64,000 bases of DNA, from positions 31,097,666 to 31,161,665 of the forward strand of contig OX485807.1 of NCBI GenBank assembly GCA_950295325.1, written 5' to 3'. A program made the position numbers and the translations under genes. The stretch is from Polytrichum commune. Lineage: Eukaryota > Streptophyta > Polytrichopsida > Polytrichales > Polytrichaceae. Shown here one piece after another: positions 11,251 to 22,676 of the stretch (its first letter is position 1; every line of letters begins with the position of its first letter). The notes beneath the pieces were generated by a model. It did no database searches and was not told the DNA's origin. It saw nothing but the letters and a program-made list of their open reading frames with translations.

Positions 11251-14200
11251 ATACCTTATTTTGGCTTTTGCATAATCTTTAAAATATCAATGTATGATAT
11301 ATTATATAATATTCTCATGTTATACTATATTTAAGGTATATCAATTTAATAAATTATCTAAACTAGTATAAATTTAAAAATGAATATATATTTTTAATAT
11401 CATTTGATGATGACTATATTTACATGTAACAATATGTGTAACCAATAAATACTAGTTGAAAATATACATGTCATATTTGATTATAAATGAGGCATTGTAA
11501 TGACATATTTAAATATACATCTCATCTAAAATATTTTAATTGTTGTTATTTATATAATATAATTTCATATACCAATATTTTTTGGAACTAAATATTATGT
11601 TGGTAGAAAATTTTCAAAGGTATTCTCTCTAACAAACTTTACTTTCTAGAATTAAATTCTTTATTGCCCTATTTACCCTTGCGAATTGAATTTGTTCATT
11701 TAAAGTGCATTAGTAGTCTGTGAGACACAATTCTGACGTTCTATTCAACAATGCTTGAATCTCATAAATAAGGTAGATGAGGCTAATTCGGTTAGCTTCC
11801 TTAATTAGACCCTTTTTTGGCTCCTAATTAACGTATAATCGCTTTAATTTGGTGGACGAGTAATGGTTGGTGATTGAGCCACTACCTTGATGATATTTGA
11901 ATTAGTCACTTTTGCAAAAGTCTAACTACACTCACCATCCTTCATAATTAGGAGTGCTATCCATTGAGATTTGACATGCTTGTTTTTTGTGCCCAAAGTG
12001 GGAAATTTAGGTTTTTATTGGCAAATGACTCCTGTACAATTTGCTAATGATATTGTTCACTTACATAACATCGAATAATCAAAGAGTGCTCGCTATTGCA
12101 CCACATTCTAGCTTTTAATGCTCAAATCAATTGGCTCAATGATTCTACAGAGCTAGAGGTGTCCACATTAGCGTCATGTACCTAAGTGCATTTCGTCACA
12201 TACAATATGTGTTCTTCATTCAATTTTAAAATATTTTGTAGTATTTTATGTGTTATTTTATCATTATTTTATGAAAGATGTCTTTATCCATTTGAATTGC
12301 GTCATTGTCTTTTGAGGTTTTCATCACAATTTCCAACTCATCTAGGTTGTGTTTCATGGTTCATGTTGGTTACATCATTAATTATATTATCATCTACTTG
12401 ATCTTCATCATGAAATCATGGCTTTTCCTTAAAACATCTCAATAAATTCTCCACAAACAGTCATGTAATATGTATCATAATACTCAACAATATAATCTTG
12501 ATCCACGTCTGTTGTTTTCAAAACGATTGCGACTTGATGAATGCAAAATTGATCTTGGGATATGTACTAAAGATTGCGATATGAAAAGATTAAAATAAAA
12601 AATGAATCCGTTTTGATACATTGCGCTTTGACTCGTCCAAATATCAAGTTCATATTTTGGTTTAATAATCTTTTCTATGTTGATGAAGGAAGACATTCAT
12701 ATTTTTTCAACTTTCAATGTCATAATTTTAATCTTGATGTATTCATTTTTTTAATCCACATTCTTGCACATTTTGGAAATGAAGTTTTGCATGGCTCAAT
12801 GATTGTTTGTCCCTCATAAATGCATATAATAGCTATATGGTCACTAGTTTCATCACCAGATATGATTTTTATCTTATCTTATCACTTGCTATTTTTTTCG
12901 TATGTTTTATTTGTTGGTATGTCTATTTTTTATAGGTTAAAGAACAAAACAATGTGATAATATACAAAAGAATCATTACATACCTCTATATCAAGGAAAA
13001 AATTGGATGTAACAATGGTTTTGTACATCTTGATCTCCTTTTGTTATCGTACAGTTCATGTGGTACATAGGAATAGGAGGGTGTGACATTTTGACATTTT
13101 AAAACATCCCGTTTATACATTCTCGTCTTCATGAGATCACTCATACTTTTGTATGTTTCTTCTTCAAGACCCTAAGTTAGTTTAAGGAATTCATGGCTTG
13201 AAAGCAAGCCACAAGGGGACAGTTTTCACTTTCATGTGATGGTACGATTTTTGGACTTGTCTACACTAGTAAGACATGCAGTAATAGACAATTTTTTTTT
13301 TAGGGTAGGTTACTTCCATGTTTTGGATGCCATCAAAGTTTTGCCCAACTTTGTGGTGAGCCATTATGTTACATGTATGCATATGAGTGTCAATATATAT
13401 GGCTAACGATTTTTTTTTCTTTTCTCTTTTTGTCTTAAACCATATTTTATTCCATCTACGAATAAGTGGGGTTTGTGGGATATTTGTTTTATGAAGAAGA
13501 TTAAAGCATTTTTTGTCTAATATAAATGTTATTTTCTAAGATTTTTGAAACTTTTTGTGATATCTAGTTTGTAGCATATATGCATTAAAGAAAAGACCCC
13601 ATCATTTTCATACATTGTATGGATTTGCCTAGAGTTAGTATTGTAGTGTACACGTAGGGATGTTAAAATTGATTATTGATTGGGGGGGGGGGGAGGGGGG
13701 GTGAAATTATGCATGAGTCCAACATATGGCTAGAGTAGCAACAATACTTTATATGATATGCAATGTATGTGTGAGGGGGAAGATTGATGAGATGAAGGTA
13801 GAGAGTCCAATATGGTGTGGCTATCAAAAGCCACAAAGTGATGACAAGGTGGGTTGCAATGCATCCTTTATTCTATCTAATCTATGTTTTGACTAACCTA
13901 TTCTAGGTGAAAATTCTATATTGGCCTATGGATTTATGTGAGTACATTTTATATGTGTATTTTGAATATGAATGTGTGAGTAGAATTTTTAGCTAATACT
14001 ATTTTTGTATGTAATTGTGTGTGGAGAGAGGTTACCTTGGGCTTTGGAGCTTCCGTGGGTCTTGGCAGCTTCCTCAACAAGCTTTTGGAAATGTCAAGGC
14101 TCCACAATGTTGTCTATAGGCTTTGGACGAGCTGCAACTACTTTAAGAATTGACAAATGCTCGATGTATATTCACACCAATGAATTTGGAAGACACCAAC

Positions 14201-14500
14201 AACTTTGACATGTAGATGTAGTGGGGGTTGGTGCAAATCTTCACAACATGTAAGTTGGTGATAGTTGTAAGCCTTAGAGTTTATTCAAAAGTAACTTAAG
14301 CTATCCCCCAACATTGGATTCTTTGAGCCCAATTGGCTGGAGTTCAAGTCTTGGAAACACATCACGAATAAGATATTTGTATGAGCTTTGAAAATCATGA
14401 GGAAATGGCTACGAGCACAATTCGGATATGATAATCACCTTGCACTAATTGTGTTTTTCCATATCATATGAGAAATGGATGAGCTAAAGGTGTCCATCTG
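11251..14500. other. Long AT-rich intergenic stretch, nothing recognised
   Basis: No gene or repeat that I can support. Short open frames (for example 12186-12401 and 12574-12819) have no recognisable motif and look random. It has a G run broken by one A at 13682-13700. Confidence 0.4.
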
Positions 14501-14863
14501 AGATTTGCTTACCTTATATGTGAATTATTTAATTGTATGTGTGTGTATATATATATATATATATGTACATACAAAAAAAAAATTGGGTGGAGGGGGAAAT
14601 GAAATTTTAATTGCACTGAAATAACAAGAATGTTGAGGTATGCTACATTGGATGAACAGTTCCAAGGAAAACATTTCATCCAAATCCTCCCAATCCTCAT
14701 GGGGCTCTCGACTCCCCACGTTCCTTCCTTGTTCGCCTCCGACACCTAAAACTTCATCGCAGTATTGCACTCACATTCATGTAACTTAGTTCTGAGAAGC
14801 TCCAATTTCCTCATTCCGAAATCTTGCGGAAGTGCACTTGTGGCAGGAATTAGTGCAGTGGCG

Positions 14864-17800
14864 ATGGCCAGGAGTGGTGTAGTCTTGCTTTCACCGCCGC
14901 TCGTACTTCCGGTCGCCAGCACCTCCGCTTCGTCTCTTCGAGATTGTTGTAGCTGTGCAAGCAATGCCGGCATTATTAGGGATGCATCAATGTTGCGAAG
15001 CTTCGCAGTGAAGCCAGTGGCGGTCAGGTTCCGGAGCTCGGAAAGCCAGCGGTGGCGGCCGAGCCGAGCCAGCGTCGAGGAGGACTCGAATGCTGTGAGT
15101 CAACTCAATTCATTCGAGGTTTTTGGATGTGTAATTACTTGAATTATGGATGCATCCACAGCATATTAATGCTATTTTTTTTAGTCCTTTTTTCATATAT
15201 CTTTTGAAAGGATGGAGGATGCTGTGTGATAGTGAATTTTCAGAAGCAGTCGAAGGTAGGAACACCGGAGTTTAGTTAATCTTGAGCTGTATGTAGGTGG
15301 CATGTAGCATTCAATTCTGGCCCTGCCACATTCTTTTGGAATGCATTGGTGCGCATTTCATGTATAACATTCTGCAGTAGCCAATTGGAGCCGATGGAGT
15401 ATTTTTTATGTTATACGAAAAACCTAAGAATGACTCCAATTGGATTGCACTCAATTCATCCGACATTTCACTACTAATGATTTTCTAGTTAATTTATGTG
15501 TGCATAGAAAACTGAGTTGGTAGTCGAAAATAATGATAAATTAAGCAAATCTTCAGCTGTGTGAAGTCACTGTACCTTCCAATTCTAGCCCTGTCACAAA
15601 TTTTTGGAATGCATGGATGCACATTTCATGCATAATGTTCTTCAGTAGCCAATGTAGTTTCCTGGTGCAAATGGATTATTCTTAGGTTATATGGATAACC
15701 TAAGAATACTTCCATTTGAGGTGCACTCAATTCACCCAACAATTCACTAAAAGTGATTGTCAACTTAAATTTTGGATGCAGTATTGGTTTAGTTTGTGTA
15801 ATTTTAAAATTTATTGTTCTATCGATTCTCTCCTTTATATCTCATGAAGGAAAGGATACCGAGAACATGTGAAACTTAAATACGATGGTGAATTTTCAAA
15901 CCGGCAGAAGGTAGTGACATCAGATTTGAGCAAATCTTGAGCTACCTGAAGGCGCTGGATCTGAAAGCTTCCAAATCTTGAGCTCTGTGAAGGCACTTTA
16001 GTTTCCAATTCCGCTGTCCCATAACATTCTTTTGGAATGCATTGATGCACACTTTATACATCATATTCTTGAGCAGCATATGTAGACTTTCGGTGTAAAT
16101 GGAATAACAGATAACCTAAAAATTAATTCCATACTGGGTGCACCCCTTCGATTCAATTCTGGTAGATAGGGGAAGGCTCTATGTACGAAGATAGGCAACC
16201 TTACATAGATGGACGAGCTCAGGGCTGAAGAAGTTGCTATTGCATTGTCATTTAATCTATGGGTGACTATCTTAGTGTAGCCTTAATCCCAGACTGGTGG
16301 CTGTGTGCAGGGTCCTGTAACTACATCAACAAATGACAAGGAGGATTTGAGTGCAAAGGTATAGTTTTGAACTATCTTTTCCATCACTTTGTCACTGCAA
16401 TTCAGCAGCAGCCTTCTTGTGTCAGATGAATGCATCAGAACTTTAAAGAAAAATCACTCAAGCAGGAAAGGGAAGTAGATAGGTCTGGAAATAACATGGT
16501 TCACTCAAACATAAAAAGCTTTTAGAGATTAGTAGGGACCAACTTGTAGGAGCAAAGATTCAACTGTGATGTTCCAGTTGGCAGCTGCAGAGGCAGAGGC
16601 AGAAGCATTGCGCAAAGAGCTTGCAGCACGCAAGGGCAACCGTGAGTCAAGCGACCTCTCCAAGTTGAAACCAGCGACTCCTGACAAACGAATTGATGGT
16701 ACAGGCTACAGAGAAACAATTTTTTCTGGCCCAGGGAACACTACTGGTACGGTCCAAAAATCCTGAATCAATACAAAGTGCAGCTCACTACTGGTTCCTG
16801 CTTTGGCATGAGTGTTATGTGGATTGATTGGTGCAGACCAGTCACTAAATGACATATTAGTATGCCTAATTTACACTGAAACCTCTCTTTGGACGTATGC
16901 AAGGAAGTCTACATTATGATTGATCTGATTACTTCAATATAAATAACCAGATGAGTGGGGAGATATTTAAGTTATCTGCAAAGTTTCTCAAATAGGGGTC
17001 AAACTAGAGATCACTCTAGTTTACGGATAACTCTGTTGATCATAACCTTCAGTGCTTGGAAGACTCTCCCTATGAGGTTTGCATGTCATTCCAAGATATG
17101 CCGGAACTGATCCTGCTTGCACAGCAATTAAGTTGAATGTAGAGGACGTATGTGAGTTTCATGTCCTAAGATATACGACAATGAGGAGAGGACCCAATAA
17201 GAGCTCGCCACTAGCCTGTGGTCGGCTTTTAGTCTTAGAAATGAAGGTCTTATTTGTTTCTTAACCCAAATAGAAAAAGGGTGCAAGTCCACAAAGGCTT
17301 AACAATGTTACATTGAAAACCCATCTGTACATTGCAGATTCGGCTGCAGTGCTACTCTTTTATTTCATTTTTATATTTACTTTTTCTAAATGAGTAAAAT
17401 TGGCAACCGTAATACTTCTTGACAGGCACACCTGAGCAGCAACCTAGTAAGTGGGGTTTGTCAGAGGCAGAGCTATTTTTATCCAAAGGTGCACCCACAG
17501 AAGGGATGGGTCTTGGTGGGGAAGCAATGGAACCTGGGTCTGAAGCAATTGTAACACGGCGCCTCGCCATTGGAGTTGGAATTACTGTTTTGGCAGTTGG
17601 ACTGGCATTTGTAAGCACGTTAGTTTCATGTTGCTCTCCAGTTGTGTTTTTGTCTGCTTTGAAATATAACAGCATGGCATACATCTCATAAATGCAAGTG
17701 ACCAGCCTTTAATGTCGAGTTGGTGTTGATATATACCCTTTAGGGTTGAACTTCTTTTCAGTGCTTTAGGTTGTTCAACTATGAAATATAGAAACAAAAG

Positions 17801-19843
17801 ATTAAAATTGCAAACCTATGTTTGGTAGACATTGATTCAATGTTGTGGTTTGATGTGATTGAATCAATGTGATATTAGTGTTGTTATGTGAATTTGGAGG
17901 TTAGAGATATAGAGATTACTCAAATCTCTTGGCAGGCTACTGTTTTCTTGGCCTCAAGATTGCAGCATCATGTAGTTTTTTGTTGTGGCATTTCGAGCTT
18001 GTGTGCCTGCCTTTTAGCATTTTAGCATCAACACCAATGAATGTGTGACTGCAGTTCAAGTTTCCTACTGGCAGGCCAGCGAAGCCCCTGTTTCTGTATC
18101 TAGTATCTATTCTTCAACTTCAACAACTACTAAAATCCTTGGAAGCTGCAATAGGTGAGGAACTTGTCCTGAATGTTGTAGACTGTGTTTTTGTTAGTTG
18201 AACTGAAGAATACTTGATCAAAATGCTGTTTTGCTAATCCATTTCTATCTTTTCCAGATGTAACTACTCTTGGTGGTTTTATTTTAATTTTAAAGCAGTA
18301 ATGAAAAATAAAGTTACAGAAGCTAAACATTCCTTGGCTTTTTGTGGACTGCAGATGTTGAAACAGTTAGAACCCAACTAGAGAAAGCAGGCACATCTGA
18401 GGATATCAAGAGTAACCTTTTAAGGTGTGAATCTCTTATCCCAATTTTTGGGTCCTCAAATTGCAAATTTTCTGTCAACTATTCTAGGAATGTGCTACAT
18501 TATCCTAGTCATCAATTATTGTAATTTATATAGTCGTTTTTCTATTCAGTGCTGCAGGATGGTTAGACGGGCCAGATGCCGAGAAGGCCACATCTCTTGC
18601 ATATGAAATCTTTGAATATGTTGATCAGGTGATTTTCCCTGCATGCGAACTTTCAAATCTGGTTCAAATGATGAAATGAGGCTAGTTGTTGATCAACAGA
18701 GCATTGTCCAAGCACACTTTACATGTAGTGCTTTTACAGAGCTGAGAAAAACACATATATTGTCTGATAAGGTCAAACACAGATCACTGAGTATGATGAA
18801 AGGTTTAGTCCCTTAAGTATTTTCCGTTGATAGTTTGTGCTGGATTCTACAGTTCTTGAATGAAGACAGTTCTACAGGCTTCCTTGGAAAAGTGGCCTCT
18901 GAGATCAAATTGTTTGTGTAACATATAGGAATTACTCCTTGTTTATGGGGTTTGTTGGTCATGTTGACAAGTTATTTCTTGCTTTGTTCCACAGGCGGAC
19001 TACAAAAAATATTTTGAGAACTATGGAGAACCTAACCCCACTCAACAGTAATTACCACCCCTCCTTTTTCAAATTATTTATTGATCAACAGTGTGATTCT
19101 TCGATTTAGTGAAAGATCTGAAAGGAAATTGGTGATACATGGTTGTAGGAAATCACGAATAGGAGTGTTGTCTGGTCAAGTGTTGAGATTTCTGTTGGTG
19201 TCTGTTAAATCGGAATTTCATCAAAACTTCTGTTTCTTCTGCAGGATGGAGTTTCTCAAGTTCAGCTTGCAGTCAATCACTGTAAGTACCTCACGTGTGT
19301 ATTGTTCAGAAACTCAATTGTGTATTGAATCCTAATTCTAGAAGTAACCCTTTACCCATCAATCATACTACCCTCTGTTGCATGGAATTCACTACATTGA
19401 TCATGAACTTTTTAAATTATATATATTGTGTGTGTGTGTGTATATATATATAAACACTGAATACACATTGGTTCAACCATATCAAACTAAAACATTGTAT
19501 GAAGGCTTACCAAACATAGGGTTGCGATTTTGATATGTTGGTTCTATATTTATAGTTGTAAGACCTAAAAGGTTGAATTTTGAGCTGAATCAATGTTGAA
19601 TTATTATTAAATTAAATGTTGAGTCAGCACTGAAAAGAGATCAAACCCTGAAGGATTCATATCAACATTGACTCAGCATTAAACATTGGTCACTAGCACT
19701 TTGAGATGTTCTTGACACATAAGGAGCTTCTAATGGGATGTTGATTTGTCCTTGCACAGGCTGCCCGGCAGAAGGTTGATGAGTTCTTGACATTGGCCCC
19801 ATCAGAGGAACTAGATGCTGCAGCATCTCAATTTGCACGCTAA
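14864..19843 (+). CDS. Predicted plastid-targeted membrane protein, unnamed family
   Basis: Ten exons can be joined by eye with GT-AG introns and consistent phases: 14864-15094, 16311-16358, 16578-16746, 17426-17610, 18055-18154, 18355-18424, 18550-18628, 18995-19047, 19245-19281, 19760-19843. They give 351 codons. The start is the ATG in GCGATGG (MARSGVVLL), a good plant context. Residues 1-77 are rich in Ser, Ala and Arg and poor in acids until the end, like a chloroplast transit peptide. Residues 94-113 (LAAAEAEAEALRKELAARKG) can form a coiled coil. A membrane segment lies at about 196-211 (LAIGVGITVLAVGLAF). A second hydrophobic stretch, FLYLVSILQLQQLL, follows at 224-237 after a KPxGRPAKP-like linker. 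The rest is helical and acidic, including AAGWLDGPDAEKATSLAYEI, and ends SQFAR. A thylakoid location is plausible but unproven. No catalytic motif is visible. I do not recognise the family with confidence. All exons are open and no defect is seen. Confidence 0.8.
15187..16165. repeat. Three diverged tandem copies inside intron 1
   Basis: Units of about 300 bp begin near 15187, 15530 and 15828. Each has TTTTGGAATGCAT followed by GATGCACA or a variant and CATTTCATGYATAA-like text, then a segment containing TAACCTAA, then GTGCACTCAATTCA or a variant. Similar upstream parts share CAAATCTTGAGCT-like text. Tandem duplication therefore lengthened this intron. Confidence 0.6.
15678..15707. repeat. 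Perfect 13-bp hairpin in the middle intron repeat
   Basis: ATTCTTAGGTTAT, a 4-base loop ATGG, then the exact reverse complement. The other two repeat units carry decayed versions of the same palindrome (around 15402-15430 and 16105-16125). Confidence 0.55.
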
Positions 19844-20090
19844 GGCAATGTCTGAGCTCCAGCAAATGTCTCAAACTTGGGTAGGTAGTGTGGCGTTTGT
19901 TAGCTCTGGCGAATACCTGAGTGGGGAAATGCAAATTTATTTCTTTTGTGAATGTACAATGTAAAATATTTTCTCGGAAGGTAGCGGTAAAACCAATCGA
20001 GTTCATCTTTCTCAAGCAACAAGAGGCTGAGAAGAAAGGAAATTGTGGGTGTCATTGTTTTTTTGTGACCATAAAAATTCAAAAATTGGT

Positions 20091-20096
20091 AATAAA
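20091..20096 (+). terminator. Possible polyadenylation signal of the plastid-protein gene
   Basis: AATAAA about 250 bases after the stop at 19843, in an AT-rich setting. Plant poly(A) signals are loose, so this is only the best candidate. Confidence 0.3.
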
Positions 20097-20445
20097 TTTA
20101 GTGCTTCCCTCCCCCTTAAGGAATTACCAGGTGTTAAAAATTTATTCAGCTATTTGTTCATGATATTCATTGTGGGACCAAGGTTCACTGTCATTTGTTG
20201 CAGAGAATTTAAATTATATATATATATATATATACACACGCCATTAAGATCTGGATACATCATTCTATATCAAATCACTTTGAGGGTCAATTTGAGTTAC
20301 AATTTTAAATGTGTTAATCAAAATCTTAAGGGCTTTTATGGCACACTAGCCAAGTGTGGCAAATTGTTATTATTTGTGTCAACTGAACTAGGGCAAGTTT
20401 CATTGCCAACCAAAGGTCTATCTACTTTTTGAGCTCACATTCAAT

Positions 20446-21020
20446 GTGAATCATAAGAGGAGACAGGTTATTATCTGGTCTTTAAAGTACCTAATAGCAC
20501 CGAAAGAGGTAGGAGTAATATTTTTGCAGATTCAACGAAAGCATATGGAAACTATTCTTGAGAGGGTTGGCATGATGAACTTATTATCTGTTTGCACACT
20601 TACATGTGTAATTGTGCATCTACAAATGCAGGGAGATGAGAAGGAGAATCTAGAAATCTTAGACCTTCCTTCCAAGGAGGTGGTGGGAAGTCTAACATTT
20701 ACATCTCTGTGGTGTCAATGTTGTTGCCAAGTATTTTGAGAAACCAAGACAAATGCACAGTATTATAGTGAAACAAAATATTGAGTTTAAAGGTCTACCG
20801 ACCATGGAACCTTTAAGTAAAGGCGATTCTACAAGTGGGACACTGCCAGAACATTGATTACGGGGATATCTCAACACAAGGAAATCAAATAGACTCACAT
20901 ATTCACATAAGTGGTGGTGTAGTGTTGAGTATTATATGTCAAAAGTGTGTCGCAACTTCAATTGCAAAAATAGAACACACAAAGCCACGCATGTCACTGG
21001 GTCATTCTCAAAATGTGAGA
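20446..21020 (+). mobile_element. Ty1/copia relic, reverse transcriptase end and RNase H
   Basis: Motifs of the C-terminal copia polyprotein occur in order with frame changes. HMETILERVGMMN (from 20541) corresponds to the segment after the RT. SKEVVGSLTFTS corresponds to the Y..VVGSLMY motif. GDISTQGNQIDSHIHISGGV (from about 20862) followed by QKCVATS corresponds to the RNase H region in which the serine-rich and SWxSxKQ motifs lie. The catalytic text is eroded and stops interrupt it. It lies in the same orientation as the flanking genes, 600 bp past the first gene. No LTR or integrase was found, so it is an isolated fragment. Confidence 0.65.
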
Positions 21021-22676
21021 ATGCTTCATTCCAAGAGTCTGGAGGGGCCCTCAATTATAGTTGGTTTGATCTATTGCACCATCTTGACTTTCTAGGTGTT
21101 GCTACATTGGGTTATAAGTCATCATGTGATAGAAGATTGGTCAAAGATGCATAGGGAAGTAGAACCAAAGTCCTATTCCATGTTGCCTCTTTGACCAATG
21201 TAGCAAATGTTGAGGAGAAACAAAATTTAAAGATTTGTATGAAGTCAAGAGAATCTTGAATGAAACTGGGTTTTAGGTACATGAATGCTCTTCCTAAGTG
21301 GAGTTGAAGTGGTTTGGAGTTCTCACCTCAATGAATATATTGCCGTCTCCAACCTAGGTCAAAAAAACAAATGTAAAGCACAGTATTTACTCAAGAATAA
21401 ATTGAGGAAAAAAAAAATCCTTGGATAAAGACATCATGTGCATAAAGACAATACTAAATTGAAGAATTGACCAAGTAACACACCACATTACCAACCATTT
21501 TTCAATTCCATGTAGACAAGTGGCAATGGCCCCCTGTACTCATGCATGCTTGCCTCCGAGTTCTAACATCAAAGAAACCAATGTTAATACATATTCTTAT
21601 TATTATCATCATCACTGTGTAGTGTAGGGTGCCATTGACTTAAATAGGTAGTGTGACCTACATTATGATAATTGCACCTAGTGTGTACTTGTACCACTTG
21701 GCTCTAGATACCATGCAAGGACCTTCGTATCTAGGGAAAATCACCCTATATCAATATGTTTTAGAATGGTATTGCCTCAAATAATAACTTGGGCATCATC
21801 TTGACATATCCATCAAGTATGAATATTCTACCAATATTACAATATTTGATATCCATGGATAGGTTCTTTGATATCATTATTGATGTCGATTCTTGATGCC
21901 GTGCATTCACCTATATATATATAAGACCAACACTAGCAATTACCGTGCCTATTTTGATACACTAAATGTTATATTTAGCATTATATGGTATTCTATGTCA
22001 CTATGGTAACTTTCTAATGACACTTCTAAGGAATAAGTTTTCAAATACTGTCCTCCCGACTTACTTTTAGTTCATTCATTTTTTATTTGGTATATTCTGT
22101 ATTTCAACATTCCTGTAATGAAATAATTGAAATTTGGATGAAAATCCACTTCGTAAGTGACATTATTTGAAACATATAAATCTATAGTGCCCAAACTTTC
22201 CTACAACGAATGACAAATAATATGAGGTTTACAAATAGTAATGAGCAAAACAGTATGAGGTTTACCGTGTCTGTTAGTAATTTTATCAGTGTGACTCAGT
22301 TGCCAGTAGAAATTGTCGATTCCAATAGATAGAATCTCAAGTGACGTGTCATGCCATGTCAATGCATCATCATCCAATAGGATAGAGCACATCTATCGAC
22401 AGTATTCATCTATCAACAGAGTGCATCCATCAACAGCTTCCTCCTTTCCTTTGCATCGCCCTTGCTCACCGCACTCTTGAAGCTCAGCTATGGCGGACAG
22501 GGGCATGACCACCTAGCCAAAGTACCCTGCGACACCTTTCGGAGCCCCCTCTCGCACCTTAAAATCTGTCTGTAGCCAGCGGCTACCAAGATTCCTCTCA
22601 GGTTCTGTGAACGGTAAATTCTTCCAGTGTTGTGGAGGCTTTTTTATTCCACATTTGGGCAACGGTGCAGCTGGCC
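21021..22676. other. Intergenic stretch and likely HslU promoter/5' leader
   Basis: 21021-22400 is AT-rich with no recognisable gene. From about 22440 the base composition rises in GC up to the HslU start codon at 22677, which fits a transcribed leader. No clear TATA box can be defended. Confidence 0.35.

Noticed and set aside
14525-14770. Minus-strand frames over the promoter of the plastid-protein gene
   Set aside because: They include a translated TA/GT microsatellite and run against the clearly supported gene.
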